Shown one piece after another: positions 39,018-48,755 of a stretch of 64,000 bases of DNA. The number at the start of each line of letters is the position of its first letter. The first letter of the stretch is position 1. Under the pieces are notes generated by a model. The model was not told where the DNA came from. It worked only from the letters and a program-made list of their open reading frames with translations, and did no database searches. Made by a program: the position numbers and the translations under genes. The stretch is from Aquabacter cavernae (GTDB lineage Bacteria > Pseudomonadota > Alphaproteobacteria > Rhizobiales > Xanthobacteraceae). The DNA is taken from contig NZ_RWKV01000001.1 in assembly GCF_003993795.1 (NCBI RefSeq), positions 62,001 to 126,000 of the forward strand, written 5' to 3'.

Positions 39018-39059
39018 GCGGATCGGCGCACCACAGCCCTGACAGGCGCGCCGATCCGC
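39018..39059 (+). terminator. Terminator after the ABC transporter operon
   Basis: GCGGATCGGCGC (39018-39029) pairs perfectly with GCGCCGATCCGC (39048-39059) around an 18-base loop, 66 bases after the binding-protein gene. No clear T-run, so the role is inferred from stem strength and position. Confidence 0.65.
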
Positions 39060-39108
39060 CCCCCCCCTTCAAGGACAATGTCCAGCATCCATGCGTATGG
39101 AGAGTTTG

Positions 39109-39792
39109 ATGCCCGGCACGTCTCTGACCTTCACCGTCCATGCGGACGGGAAGTCCCAGGAGAAGACCTTCACCCTCGCCTCGGCTGTGATCGCGGGCTG
39201 GACCGGCCGCGACAAGGTGGCCCTGGAGAAGCATATCCGGGAGCTGGAGGAGCTGGGCGTGCCCCGCCCCGCCTCCACGCCCATCTATTACCGCGTCGCC
39301 GCCGCGCGCTTCACCATGGCGGACGCCATCGAATGCACCGGGCCGGATTCCTCCGGCGAGGTGGAGTTCATGTTGCTGGAATCCGGCGGGCGCCTCTATC
39401 TGGGCATTGGCTCCGACCATACGGACCGCAAGGTGGAGACCTACAACATCACCGTGTCCAAGCAGATGTGCGACAAGCCCGTGGGGCGCGATCTCTGGGC
39501 GCTGGACGAGGTGAGCGGCCATTGGGACAAGCTGATGCTGCGCGCCTATGCCGTCATCGACGGCGCGCGCGTGCTCTACCAGGAGGGGTCGGTGGCTTCC
39601 ATGCTGCCGCCGGCCGAGGTGATGGCGGGCTATGGCGCGCCGCTGAAGGACGCCGCCATGCTGTGCGGCACGCTCGCGGCCCATGGGGGCATCCGCCCCG
39701 CCGCGCGGTTCGAGTTCGAGATGGAGGACCCGGTCCTCGGCCGTGTCATCCGCCACAGCTATGACGTGGCTGTGCTTCCGGTCATGGGGTGA
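39109..39792 (+). CDS. DUF2848 family protein
   Basis: A 227-residue protein matching the DUF2848 family: LEKHIRELEELGVPRPASTP, IYYRVAAARFT and GSDHTDRKVETYNITVSKQM are characteristic. The family is remotely related to fumarylacetoacetase-type hydrolases and often lies next to ABC transporters and FAH proteins. ATG at 39109 has GGAG at proper spacing; an ATG 18 bases upstream is possible. It is probably a hydrolase or isomerase for the imported compound; no reaction is known. Confidence 0.85.
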   Translation: MPGTSLTFTVHADGKSQEKTFTLASAVIAGWTGRDKVALEKHIRELEELGVPRPASTPIYYRVAAARFTMADAIECTGPDSSGEVEFMLLESGGRLYLGIGSDHTDRKVETYNITVSKQMCDKPVGRDLWALDEVSGHWDKLMLRAYAVIDGARVLYQEGSVASMLPPAEVMAGYGAPLKDAAMLCGTLAAHGGIRPAARFEFEMEDPVLGRVIRHSYDVAVLPVMG

Positions 39793-39829
39793 GCGGCGCC
39801 TGAAGGGAATGGTGGGGGAGGAGGCGAGG

Positions 39830-40498
39830 ATGAACATGGCGGCCCTGGACGTGATGGAGATGCCCGCCCCCCGTTCCCTGCGGGACGAGGCCTATGACGC
39901 CATCAAGCAGCGCATCATCATGTGCCTGTTCCGGCCCGGCGAGGCGCTGAGCGAGGCGGCGGTTTCCGCGACCCTCGGCTATGGCCGGACCCCCGTGCGC
40001 CAGGCCTTCGACCGGCTCATGCGCGACGGCCTCGTGGAGGTGCTGCCGCGCAAGGGCATCATCGTGCGGCCCATCACCCAGGATGAGATCCGCGACATGG
40101 TGGAGGTGCGCCTGCTCAATGAGGGGTTTTGCGCACGCCTCGCCGCTGAGCGTGCGGAACCCGCCCAGCTCGTGGCGCTGGACGCGAATGTGGCGCAGGG
40201 CGCCCGTGCCGCCGGGGCGCGGGACGTGGTGACGCTCATGACCCTCGACCGCGAGTTCCACGCCGCCATCTCCACGGCGGCGGGCAATCCGGTGCTGGGC
40301 GAGATCCTGCGCAACCTGCATGAGCGCGCCCAGCGCGTCTGGTTCGTCTCCCTGCGCGCGCCCGAGCATCATCGCCGCGTGGTGGACGAGCATGCCGCCA
40401 TCGTGGACGCCCTGCGCTCGCGCGATCCCGAGGCGGCCGAAGGGGCGGTGCGCGCCCATATCCGGTCCTTCGCGGACAATCTCAAGCGCCAGCTCTGA
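39830..40498 (+). CDS. GntR family regulator (FCD domain)
   Basis: A 222-residue regulator. The winged helix-turn-helix LRDEAYDAIKQRIIMCLFRP...LSEAAVSATLGYGRTPVRQA lies near the N-terminus, followed by an all-helical FCD ligand domain with DREFHAAISTAAGN and the closing histidine region. ATG at 39830 follows GGAGGAGG. It probably controls the neighbouring transporter and FAH genes through the paired sites at 41283-41324. Confidence 0.9.
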   Translation: MNMAALDVMEMPAPRSLRDEAYDAIKQRIIMCLFRPGEALSEAAVSATLGYGRTPVRQAFDRLMRDGLVEVLPRKGIIVRPITQDEIRDMVEVRLLNEGFCARLAAERAEPAQLVALDANVAQGARAAGARDVVTLMTLDREFHAAISTAAGNPVLGEILRNLHERAQRVWFVSLRAPEHHRRVVDEHAAIVDALRSRDPEAAEGAVRAHIRSFADNLKRQL

Positions 40499-40543
40499 CA
40501 CTGTCCCGGCACGGGCCGGGACGATGCCGTCAACTCGCCTGCG

Positions 40544-41248
40544 TCAGCCCTTGGGGCCGACGGTGACGGTCAGCGTGCCCAGGCCCTCGATGCGCCCGTC
40601 CAGGCGATCGCCGGGCACCAGGGGGCCGACGCCCGCCGGGGTGCCCGTGAAGATCAGGTCGCCGGGCTTCAGCTCATACTGCCGCGACAAATTGGCGATG
40701 ATTTCCGGCACATTCCAGATGAGCGCCGCCAGATCCCCCCGCTGGCGCTCCGTGCCGTTCACCGCGAGGGTGATGGCGCCGCGCCGGGGATGGCCCACTT
40801 CGGCCACCGGGTGGATGGGGCCGCACGGGGCGGACTGGTCGAAGGACTTGCCCATCTCCCAGGGCCAGGACCGTTCCCGCGCTTCCTTCTGGCGGTCGCG
40901 GCGGGTCATTTCCAGGCCCACGGCATAGCCGAACACCAGCTCTTCCGCCGCCTCCACAGGCACGTCACGCCCGGCGCGGCCGATGGCCACCACCAGCTCG
41001 ATCTCGTGCTGATAATCGTCCGTATAGGGCGGATAGGGGATGATGGCGCCGTTCTGGACCAGGGAATCCGTGGGCTTCTGGAAGAAGAAAGGCGGGTCGC
41101 GCTCGTCGGCCTCCTGCATCTCGCGGATATGGTCGAGATAGTTGCGGCCCACGCAATAGATGCGGCGGACGGCGAAAAGCTCGGCTCCCCCGGCTACCGG
41201 AAGGGCATGGATTTCGGGCGCAACGGCATAGGCGGCAGAGCTGGTCAC
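40544..41248 (-). CDS. Fumarylacetoacetate hydrolase family protein
   Basis: A 234-residue FAH-family enzyme with [15 protein letters not shown], the metal-binding [17 protein letters not shown] and [19 protein letters not shown], close to bacterial fumarylpyruvate/acylpyruvate hydrolases. The GTG at 41248 is chosen because it follows GGGGAG; the longer upstream frame runs through the operator region. It is transcribed convergently with the GntR gene from a region containing two GntR-type palindromes. It likely cleaves a C-C bond in the pathway fed by the ABC transporter. Confidence 0.87.
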   Translation of the reverse strand: MTSSAAYAVAPEIHALPVAGGAELFAVRRIYCVGRNYLDHIREMQEADERDPPFFFQKPTDSLVQNGAIIPYPPYTDDYQHEIELVVAIGRAGRDVPVEAAEELVFGYAVGLEMTRRDRQKEARERSWPWEMGKSFDQSAPCGPIHPVAEVGHPRRGAITLAVNGTERQRGDLAALIWNVPEIIANLSRQYELKPGDLIFTGTPAGVGPLVPGDRLDGRIEGLGTLTVTVGPKG

Positions 41249-41282
41249 GCCTTTCTCCCCAACAGAAACGTCTCTCCTGAAA

Positions 41283-41324
41283 ATGTATACATAAGCGCCA
41301 GTGTCAACGCTAAAATGTGTACAT
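41283..41324. promoter_or_regulatory. Paired GntR-type operators
   Basis: ATGTATACAT (41283-41292) and ATGTGTACAT (41315-41324) are near-identical palindromes 32 bases apart, about three helical turns. They match the ATGTATACAT-like sites of FCD-type GntR regulators and lie just upstream of the FAH gene start. Confidence 0.7.
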
Positions 41325-41550
41325 TCAGGCGCGAGATCTGCCGGAAAATGCGACAGTCCGGTGGGAAGGCGTGAGCTTTGAATGCACGGGAGGCATGGGG
41401 CCGGGGGGTCATAAGCCCGTGTCTGCCCATGCCGTGGCCGCGTGCAGTCCGCCACGGTGCGGGACCGTGGGCACGGGAAGCGCTCTTAGCGATGGAAAGG
41501 GGAGCACGGGTAAACGCGCCCGCGTTGAGCGGGCGCGCATGTGCGGCCGG

Positions 41551-42888
41551 TCAGTAGATGCCGGCGCTGGCCGGGGGCCGGGTGGTGACGGCGGCGGGCG
41601 GCCGGGTGGCGCCGGAGGCGTTCACCGGAACCGGGGAGATGTTCACCGGCCCGCGCTGGGAGGAGGGGCGGGTGCTGCCCGTGGTGGTGGGCGCGGCGGT
41701 GGAGGCCGTGGTCCCGTTGGTGGGGCGCACCTTCTTCTTCGGGGCGGCGGCGGGCACGGCTGAGGCGACCTTGGCCGTGCCGGGCTTGTCCTGCGCGATC
41801 AGCTCCGAGACCGTCATGAACTTGTAGCCCTTGGCCAGAAGGGCATCCAGCACGCGCGGCATGGCCGCCACGGTGGTGGGGTGGATGTCATGGGCCAGGA
41901 TGATGGAGCCGGGATGCACCTGGCGCATGATCTGGTCGTAGATGGCGTTCGGGTCGCGGTTCTTCCAGTCCAGCGGGTCCACCGACCAGTAGATGAAGCT
42001 CATCTGGTACTTGTCGATGATGTGCTGCTGGAGGGTGCCGTTCATGGACCCGTAGGGCGGACGCAGATAAGCGGACTTGACGCCGGTGGCCTCGAAGATC
42101 GCGGCATTGGTGTCCTCGATCTGCTTGTCGACGGCCGCGACGGTGAGCTTGGTGAGTTGCGGATGGTTCCAGGAGTGGTTCGCCACCTCGTGGCCCGCGG
42201 CGACCATGGCGCGCAGGATTTCCGGCGAGGCCACCGCGCGGCTGCCCAGCACGAAGAAGGTGGCCTTGATGTTCCGGTCCGCCAGCATCTTGAGGAGCTT
42301 GGGCGTGGTTTCCGGGTTCGGGCCGTCATCGAAGGTGATGGCCACATAGGGGCTGTCGGTCTGCACCGCATTATAGGCGCGGGGGCCGCGCGCGGTGTTG
42401 CCGCTGCCGGCGGCCATTTCAGGCGCGGGCATGCCGGGAGGGGCGGAATCCCCTTCGAGCGGCACGGCAGCGCTCGTCGCGCTGGGCGGCGGCGGGGGGG
42501 CCGCCATGGTGGGCAGGGAGGGAAGACCGAGGCTGCCCGCGGACCCCTGGCCCGGCGTGGGACCCCAGAAGGGCGCGGGAGCTGCGGCCTGGACCGAACC
42601 CGGGGTCGCGGCGCCGGGCGCCGGAGAGGGGCTCGCATCGGCCAGCACGGTGGGCTTGGCGGCGACGGGCTTGGCAGCGGTTTTCGCGGGCGCGGCAGGC
42701 GCGGTCGCCTGGGAGGCAGCGGGCGCGGTGTCGTTGGCCGCAGCCGAATTGGAATCGGAAAACAGCACCTGTCCGGCAACAAGGCCCAACGCAAGGACGG
42801 CCGCCGCGCATGCAGACACTGTCACAATGGGTTTCACGGGCCGGGCCTTCTTTACCAAGACAGGAGTTTCACCCCTTATGTCCCCCAC
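41551..42888 (-). CDS. Polysaccharide deacetylase family protein
   Basis: A 445-residue envelope protein. A transmembrane/signal anchor (PIVTVSACAAAVLALGLVAG) is followed by about 130 residues of Pro/Ala-rich linker. The NodB-type deacetylase domain has VAITFDDGPNPETTPKLL, HEVANHSWNHPQL (metal histidines) and AYLRPPYGSMNG. A second Pro/Thr/Ser-rich tail ends the protein. It probably removes acetyl groups from cell-wall or exopolysaccharide sugars outside the membrane. The GTG start at 42888 is uncertain. Confidence 0.85.
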   Translation of the reverse strand: MGDIRGETPVLVKKARPVKPIVTVSACAAAVLALGLVAGQVLFSDSNSAAANDTAPAASQATAPAAPAKTAAKPVAAKPTVLADASPSPAPGAATPGSVQAAAPAPFWGPTPGQGSAGSLGLPSLPTMAAPPPPPSATSAAVPLEGDSAPPGMPAPEMAAGSGNTARGPRAYNAVQTDSPYVAITFDDGPNPETTPKLLKMLADRNIKATFFVLGSRAVASPEILRAMVAAGHEVANHSWNHPQLTKLTVAAVDKQIEDTNAAIFEATGVKSAYLRPPYGSMNGTLQQHIIDKYQMSFIYWSVDPLDWKNRDPNAIYDQIMRQVHPGSIILAHDIHPTTVAAMPRVLDALLAKGYKFMTVSELIAQDKPGTAKVASAVPAAAPKKKVRPTNGTTASTAAPTTTGSTRPSSQRGPVNISPVPVNASGATRPPAAVTTRPPASAGIY

Positions 42889-43049
42889 TCAGTGCATAAA
42901 GGGTGAAGAGGCGTCACGCCACGGGTAATTGAGCAGGACTGCGTTGCTTTTGGGGCAGCTCCAGCCTAGCCGGCGCTTGAAAATGCCTGCGGCTGCGACA
43001 TTTCCTCCCGGCCGGGCCGGATCCCGGAATGGTTTTGCGCCGCCGCGTG

Positions 43050-43967
43050 TCAGAGACGGCGGGGCGCGGCGCCGTCGGCGGTGAGCACCAGGGTGGTCCA
43101 GCCCTCGATGGAACGCCGGTTCACCAGCTTGAGTCCCTGGGCGCGATAGGCGGCGAGCGCCGCATTGGCGTGGGAATCCAGCAGGCCCGACAGCACCACC
43201 CGTCCGCCCGGCGCTAGCAGGCCCGCCAGGGGGCGTGCCAGCCGCTTGAGGGGCGGCAGCAGGATATTGGCGAGAATCAGGTCGTAAGGGCCGGCCATGC
43301 GCAGCGCCGGGGCATCGATGCCCGGCGCGTGGACGCAGGTGACGAAGGGCGCGGCGCCGTTGGCCCGGGCATTCTCCCGGGCGGTGCGCACCGCCACCAC
43401 GTCGATGTCTCCGGCCAAGACCGGCCGGCGCAGCCGCCGCGCGGCGGCGATGGCCAGCACGCCCGTGCCGGTGCCCACGTCCAGGATGCGGCGCGGGCGG
43501 CCCTTGCGGGCTTCGTCGGCGATGGCGGCAAGGCAGCCCTGTGTGGTGCCGTGATGGCCGGTGCCGAAGGCGAGGGCCGCCTCGATCTCGATGCCGATGC
43601 CGTTCACCGGCACCCGGCTGCGGTCATGGGAGCCGTGAATGTGGAACGGCCCCACCCGCACCGGGGCGAGCCCTTCCAGGGAGGCGGCGATCCAGTCCTT
43701 CTCCTGTAGCGCGCCGAACACTGTGGCGGCGGCAAGCGCGTCTCCGGCGGCGAGCGCCACCAGTTCGCGCAGCATGTCGGGGTCGAAAGCGGCGCCCGCA
43801 TAGGCTTCCACCGCCCAGTGGCCCTCGCTCAGCTCGAAGCTGGCCACGGCCACCTCGGCCGGGTCGCAGGTTTCGGCGATGAAGTCGGCGATGCGACGGG
43901 TTTCGCCTTCCGAGGCCTCCACACGCATGTAATGGGTGGCGTCGTTGGGCAGCAGGCCTTCCAGCAT
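43050..43967 (-). CDS. prmA: Ribosomal protein L11 methyltransferase PrmA
   Basis: A 305-residue SAM-dependent methyltransferase. It contains the substrate-binding FGTGHHGTTQGCL, SAM motif I LDVGTGTGVLAIAAA, GDIDVVAVRTARENA and the post-I region LILANILLPPLKRLA. It trimethylates ribosomal protein L11 in the cytosol. Length agrees with the family. It is not clearly in an operon with its neighbours. Confidence 0.9.
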   Translation of the reverse strand: MLEGLLPNDATHYMRVEASEGETRRIADFIAETCDPAEVAVASFELSEGHWAVEAYAGAAFDPDMLRELVALAAGDALAAATVFGALQEKDWIAASLEGLAPVRVGPFHIHGSHDRSRVPVNGIGIEIEAALAFGTGHHGTTQGCLAAIADEARKGRPRRILDVGTGTGVLAIAAARRLRRPVLAGDIDVVAVRTARENARANGAAPFVTCVHAPGIDAPALRMAGPYDLILANILLPPLKRLARPLAGLLAPGGRVVLSGLLDSHANAALAAYRAQGLKLVNRRSIEGWTTLVLTADGAAPRRL

Positions 43968-44041
43968 TCTCGCAGGTCCCGGAACCGAGGGGGCTTGGGT
44001 GTTTCAAGCTGCGGACGCGCGGGCATCCGCGCCTCCAGCTA

Positions 44042-45259
44042 TCAGCCCTCGAAGGCGCCGACCACCCGGCCGGCCCCCTGGGCCCTGGCGGCATAGACCC
44101 TCCGCTCGGCTGCCGACAAGAGGCGCTGGACACTTTCTCCGTCCGACGGCGTCGTGGCGATGCCCACCGCATAGGTCGGCACGGGGGCGTCCTGCAGCGA
44201 TGCGCTGCCGTCGATGCGCTGACGCATCATGGCGGCCACCTGGAACGCCGCCCGGTGCGGAAGGCCCGGCGCGAGCACCGCGAGCATGTTGGTGTCGGCG
44301 CGCACCACATAGTCGCCGGCGCGCAGGCCCTCGTTCGCCGCCTCCACCATCCGGCGCAGGGCCGCGCCGGCGGCGGCGGGATCGGCGGTGCGGAGCTTCT
44401 CCAGGTCGATGGTGATCAGCAGCAGCGTGAGCGGGCGCCCGGTGGCCACGGAGACGCTCAGCAGGTCCTGCAGCAGCAGGCTGAAGCACGAGCGGTGGAA
44501 CGCGCCGGTCTCGGGATCGTAGCGCACGGTGCCCTTGGTGATGCGCATCCGCTCGGGCGTGAAGACCGGCGCTTCGCCCAGCCGCTCCATGTGGCGCAGA
44601 TAGAACACCATGAGGCCCGCATAGAAGGCGGTGGCCCCGAGCTTGCCCAGCCAGTTGCCGATCCCCACCCCCAGCGGCACGTCGAAGCCGTAATACAGGG
44701 CCGGGAAGAACAGGATCTGGTCGAAGGTGCAGGTGAGGATCAGGGTGAGCCATAGGCACAGCCACAGCCGTTCGCCGAGCCGCGCCATGAACCAGTTGAA
44801 CAGGCGGAAGACGAAGGTGCATTCCAGGAACACGAGAAGCGTGCCCCAGAGCATGAGGGCCGCCATCTGGTTCAGGAAGGTGATGTCCGCCGGCCGGTTA
44901 TAGGGCAGGCGGGTATGGTCGAAGCCCAGGATGGCGCCCACCATCATCAGCAGGAACGAGCCCAGCAGCAGCCCATAGACCGGCTGGCGGGCCACGAACG
45001 TGCCCTCGCACAGATAGGTGAGCAGGAGCAGGCTGATGAAGCCCGAATAGAGCACCACGCCGCCGGGCGACACGCCGAGCCCGAAGGGCATCTGGAAGAA
45101 GAAGGACGAACCCAGATAGGCGGTGATGAAATGCAGCGTGCCCAACGCGCAGAACAGGCCGCCGATGCCGATGAAGCGGCGGGCCCGGAACAGCGCCAGC
45201 ATGAGGCCGAAATAGACCGCCATGTCGGCGAACAGCAGCACGAAATTGTTGATCAGCAT
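44042..45259 (-). CDS. Membrane protein with degenerate GGDEF domain
   Basis: A 405-residue protein. About seven hydrophobic segments occupy residues 1-240. A C-terminal domain has the diguanylate-cyclase frame (DPETGAFHRSCF, ITIDLEKLRTAD, YAVGIATTPSDG, AAERRVYAARAQGAGRV). Where GGDEF should stand it reads RADTNMLAVL, so the cyclase is almost certainly inactive. It may act as a sensor, a GTP/c-di-GMP binding module or an adaptor. It is near prmA but probably separately transcribed. Confidence 0.8.
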   Translation of the reverse strand: MLINNFVLLFADMAVYFGLMLALFRARRFIGIGGLFCALGTLHFITAYLGSSFFFQMPFGLGVSPGGVVLYSGFISLLLLTYLCEGTFVARQPVYGLLLGSFLLMMVGAILGFDHTRLPYNRPADITFLNQMAALMLWGTLLVFLECTFVFRLFNWFMARLGERLWLCLWLTLILTCTFDQILFFPALYYGFDVPLGVGIGNWLGKLGATAFYAGLMVFYLRHMERLGEAPVFTPERMRITKGTVRYDPETGAFHRSCFSLLLQDLLSVSVATGRPLTLLLITIDLEKLRTADPAAAGAALRRMVEAANEGLRAGDYVVRADTNMLAVLAPGLPHRAAFQVAAMMRQRIDGSASLQDAPVPTYAVGIATTPSDGESVQRLLSAAERRVYAARAQGAGRVVGAFEG

Positions 45260-45386
45260 CCGCCGGAAGCCTGCCCTCGGCGGCCCGCAATGGAGTGCCG
45301 CCCGCGCGCCATGAAACGTCTCTCGTATCCCGGACGGGAAGGAGGGTATCGTAATGCCGCCGGCGGGGGAAGGGAAGGGCGGGCGG

Positions 45387-47804
45387 TCAGGCCCGCTCGA
45401 CGAAGCTGTCCAGCACCCGCTTCTCGCCCGCCTTCTCGAACTGGACGGTCAGCTTGTTGCCGTCCACTTCGGTGACGTGGCCGTAGCCGAACTTTTGGTG
45501 GAACACCCGCTCCCCGCATCCATAGGTAGATGTATTTCCGGTGGAGGAGGCGATGAGCGTGCCCTCGATGACGGGGCCGCCCCGGCCGGGGGAGGGTCCC
45601 CGGTTCGGTGCGCCGCCGCGCTCGGCAAAGCCGCTCGCGCGCGCGGTCTGGGCGCGCTGCCAGCCGGGCGTCGCATAGGTGGAGGAGAAGGGCTCCGCCC
45701 GGTCGAAGCGGCTGGCGCCGCCGCCGCCATAATTGCCGCCGCCATAGGAGGAGCCGCCGCCCCAGCCGAGGCCGCCCTTGGATTCCGCCACCCGCACATG
45801 GGCGTCGGGCAGTTCGTCCAGGAAGCGGCTGGGCACGGTGGAATTCCACATGCCGTGGATGCGCCGGTTGGAGGCGAAATAGACCCGCGCCGAGCGCCGG
45901 GCGCGGGTGAGGCCCACATAAGCGAGGCGCCGCTCCTCTTCGAGCCCCGCCTTGCCCTGCTCGTCCAGCGCGCGCTGGTGGGGGAACAGGCCCTCCTCCC
46001 AGCCGGGCAGGAAGACCGTGTCGAATTCCAGCCCCTTGGCGGAATGCAGCGTCATGATCTGCACCGCGTCCTCGCCCGCGCCGTTTTCGACGTCCATGAC
46101 GAGGGAGATATGTTCGAGGAAGCCCTGGAGGTTCTCGAACGGCTCCATGGAGCGCACCAGTTCCTTCAGGTTCTCCAGCCGCCCGGCCGCCTCCGCGGAG
46201 CGGTCCTTCTGCCACATCTCCGTATAGCCGCTCTCGTCCAGCACGATCTCGGCCAGCTCCGTATGGGGCAGTTGCCGGGCCTGGTCGCGCCAGCGCTCGA
46301 AGCTGTCGAGGAGGCCGCGCAGGGTGCCGCGCACCTTGGGCTTCATCTCCTCGCTCTCGGTGAGCAGGCGCGCCGCCTCCTGCAGCGGGACGGCGGCGCC
46401 GCGCGCCACATCGTGGATCTGCTTCACCGTGGCATCGCCGATGCCGCGCTTGGGCACGTTGACGATGCGCTCGAAGGCGAGGTCGTCGCTGGAGGACTGG
46501 ATGCAGCGCAGATAGGCCAGCGCGTCGCGGATTTCCGCCCGCTCGTAGAAGCGCGGGCCGCCGATGACGCGATAGGGCATGCCCAGCGTCACGAAGCGCT
46601 CCTCGAACTCGCGCATCTGGAAGGAGGCGCGCACCAGGATCGCCACCTGCGAGAGGGGATGGTCGGAGCGCTGGAGCGCCTCGATCTCATCGCCCACCGC
46701 CCGCGCCTCCTCGCCCGAATCCCAGGCGCCGGTGACGGTGACGCGCTCGCCCAGTTCGTCTTCGGAGAACAGCGTCTTGCCGAGGCGGCCCTGATTGTTG
46801 GCGATGAGATGGGCCGCCGCCCCCAAAATGTGGCCCGTGGAGCGGTAGTTGCGCTCCAGGCGGATGACCTTGGCGCCGGGAAAGTCGCTCTCGAAGCGCA
46901 GGATGTTGTCCACCTCCGCGCCGCGCCAGCCATAGATGGACTGGTCGTCGTCACCCACGCAGCACACATTGCGGGAGCCCTGCGCCAGAAGGCGCAGCCA
47001 GAGATACTGGGCGACGTTGGTGTCCTGATACTCGTCCACCAGCAGGTACTTGAAGCGCCGGTGATAGTCCGCCAGCACGTCCGGATTCTCCCGGAACAGG
47101 CGGATGCCCTCCAAAAGGAGGTCGCCGAAATCCACCGCGTTCAGCGCCTTCAGCCGCGCCTGATAGGCGGCATAGAGCATCTGCCCGCGCCCGTTGGCGA
47201 AGGCCGATCCCTCGCCCGCCGGCACGTTCTCGGGCGAGAGGCCCCGGTTCTTCCAGCCGTCGATGGTGGAGGCCAGCAGGCGGGCCGGCCAGCGCTTCTC
47301 GTCGATGGTCTCGGCGGCGAGCAATTGCTTGAGCAGGCGGATCTGGTCGTCGGTGTCGAGGATGGTGAAGCCGCTTTTCAGCCCCACCAGCTCATAGTGA
47401 CGGCGCAGGATGCGCACGCCGATGGAATGGAAGGTGCCGAGCCAAGGCATGCCTTCCACCGCATCGCCCACCATGGCGTGGATGCGCTCCTTCATCTCCC
47501 GCGCGGCCTTGTTGGTGAAGGTCACCACCAGGATCTGGGAGGGGAAGGCGCGGCCCTGGGAGAGGATATGGGCGACGCGGGCGGTGAGCACGCGCGTCTT
47601 GCCCGTGCCCGCCCCGGCGAGCACCAGAAGCGGCCCGTCCAGGGTTTCCACCGCCTCGCGCTGCTCCGGGTTCAGCCCGTTGAGGAAAGCGGGGTTGGGC
47701 CGCCCGCCCGCCCGCGCGCGCTCGGCGATGCCGCCCGGCCGCAGGGCCGGAGGCTCGGGCGCCTCGTGGGGCAAGGACGGCATCTTCTCGGGCAAGCCAG
47801 CCAA
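45387..47804 (-). CDS. uvrD: ATP-dependent DNA helicase UvrD/PcrA
   Basis: An 805-residue superfamily 1A helicase. Motifs are LNPEQREAVE (Q), LAGAGTGKTRVLTARVAHIL (I), VVTFTNKAAREMKER (Ia), LLVDEYQDTNVAQYLW (II), CVGDDDQSIYGWRGAEV (III), LERNYRST (IV), MTLHSAKGLEFDTVFLPG (V) and VGLTRARR (VI). A Gly-rich spacer precedes a C-terminal Tudor-like tail that ends VFHQKFGYGHVTEVDGNKL. It unwinds DNA in nucleotide-excision and mismatch repair. The start is a TTG at 47804; an ATG at 47783 is possible. Confidence 0.93.
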   Translation of the reverse strand: MAGLPEKMPSLPHEAPEPPALRPGGIAERARAGGRPNPAFLNGLNPEQREAVETLDGPLLVLAGAGTGKTRVLTARVAHILSQGRAFPSQILVVTFTNKAAREMKERIHAMVGDAVEGMPWLGTFHSIGVRILRRHYELVGLKSGFTILDTDDQIRLLKQLLAAETIDEKRWPARLLASTIDGWKNRGLSPENVPAGEGSAFANGRGQMLYAAYQARLKALNAVDFGDLLLEGIRLFRENPDVLADYHRRFKYLLVDEYQDTNVAQYLWLRLLAQGSRNVCCVGDDDQSIYGWRGAEVDNILRFESDFPGAKVIRLERNYRSTGHILGAAAHLIANNQGRLGKTLFSEDELGERVTVTGAWDSGEEARAVGDEIEALQRSDHPLSQVAILVRASFQMREFEERFVTLGMPYRVIGGPRFYERAEIRDALAYLRCIQSSSDDLAFERIVNVPKRGIGDATVKQIHDVARGAAVPLQEAARLLTESEEMKPKVRGTLRGLLDSFERWRDQARQLPHTELAEIVLDESGYTEMWQKDRSAEAAGRLENLKELVRSMEPFENLQGFLEHISLVMDVENGAGEDAVQIMTLHSAKGLEFDTVFLPGWEEGLFPHQRALDEQGKAGLEEERRLAYVGLTRARRSARVYFASNRRIHGMWNSTVPSRFLDELPDAHVRVAESKGGLGWGGGSSYGGGNYGGGGASRFDRAEPFSSTYATPGWQRAQTARASGFAERGGAPNRGPSPGRGGPVIEGTLIASSTGNTSTYGCGERVFHQKFGYGHVTEVDGNKLTVQFEKAGEKRVLDSFVERA

Positions 47805-47937
47805 CCGGGTTCCCTTTCCGCGCGACCATCCGCGCGTGATTCTCTAGTGAGAACAAAATGGCATCGGAAGGGCCGGATTGCGAGGGGGGAGCGGAATCGG
47901 GCTGAAAGCTGTGAAAAACCCTGCGGGCGGAAGAGGA

Positions 47938-48630
47938 TTACGGATGGTGGTGCCCGTCATGGTCTTCGTGGGCCGGCAGCTCCACGCCGAACACGCGCAC
48001 CAGCTCCTCCACCTGGGCGGGGCTCAGCAGGCGGGGATTGAGGTTGCGCAGCAGGAGATAGAGCTTGGCCGTCTCTTCCAGCTCCTCGGTGGCGTAGACG
48101 GCCGCCTCCAGCGTTTCGCCCGCCACCACCGGCCCGTGATTGGCCAGCAGCACCGACGAATAACGCCCCGCCAGGCCCTTGATGGCCCCCGCCACCGCCG
48201 GATCGCCCGGACGATAATAGGGCAGCAGCGCCACCTGCCCCGCGCGCATGAGGGAATAGGGGGTCAAGGCGGGCAGCACCGCCTTCGGGTCCACCTCCGG
48301 CAGCATGGAGACTGCCACCGCATGGGTGGAATGCAGGTGCACGATGGCGCGGGCCTTGGCGCGGGTCTCATAGAGCGCGCCGTGCAGCGGCATTTCCTTG
48401 GTGGGGGCCGACCCGGAGATCAGCCGCCCGGAGGCGTCGAGCCGGGAGAGGGCGGTGGGGTCGAGGAAGCCGAGGCTGGCATTGGTGGGTGTCACCAGCC
48501 AGCCGCCGTCATCGAGCCGCACGGAGATGTTGCCGGAGGAGCCCGGCGTCAGCCCCCGCTCGAACAGGGAGCGGGCGAAGCGGCAGATCTCTTCCCGCAG
48601 GCGCGTTTCCGATGAGCCGTTCTGGGACAT
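47938..48630 (-). CDS. otnC: Class II aldolase, probable 3-oxo-tetronate 4-phosphate decarboxylase
   Basis: A 230-residue class II aldolase/adducin protein with LTPGSSGNISVRL, the catalytic PTKEMPLHGALY, zinc histidines in IVHLHSTHAV and LLANHGPVVAG. Together with the divergent ltnD and otnK genes this matches OtnC, which decarboxylates 3-oxo-tetronate 4-phosphate to dihydroxyacetone phosphate. ATG at 48630 is the conserved start. The C-terminus is His-rich (EDHDGHHHP). Confidence 0.82.
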   Translation of the reverse strand: MSQNGSSETRLREEICRFARSLFERGLTPGSSGNISVRLDDGGWLVTPTNASLGFLDPTALSRLDASGRLISGSAPTKEMPLHGALYETRAKARAIVHLHSTHAVAVSMLPEVDPKAVLPALTPYSLMRAGQVALLPYYRPGDPAVAGAIKGLAGRYSSVLLANHGPVVAGETLEAAVYATEELEETAKLYLLLRNLNPRLLSPAQVEELVRVFGVELPAHEDHDGHHHP

Positions 48631-48755
48631 GAAACGCCTCCCTCTTGCGTGCCTCTCCCCTTGGCAGCGGGACATATCCCGACGTACCAAGGGAGGGAAG
48701 TCAAAACGATTCAATAAGCCGTTCCACACGGAAAACGGCAGTCAGGGAGGCGAGG

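Noticed and set aside
45354-48041. 895-codon plus-strand ORF opposite the UvrD helicase
   Set aside because: Antisense shadow of a clear helicase gene; low-complexity composition and no motifs.
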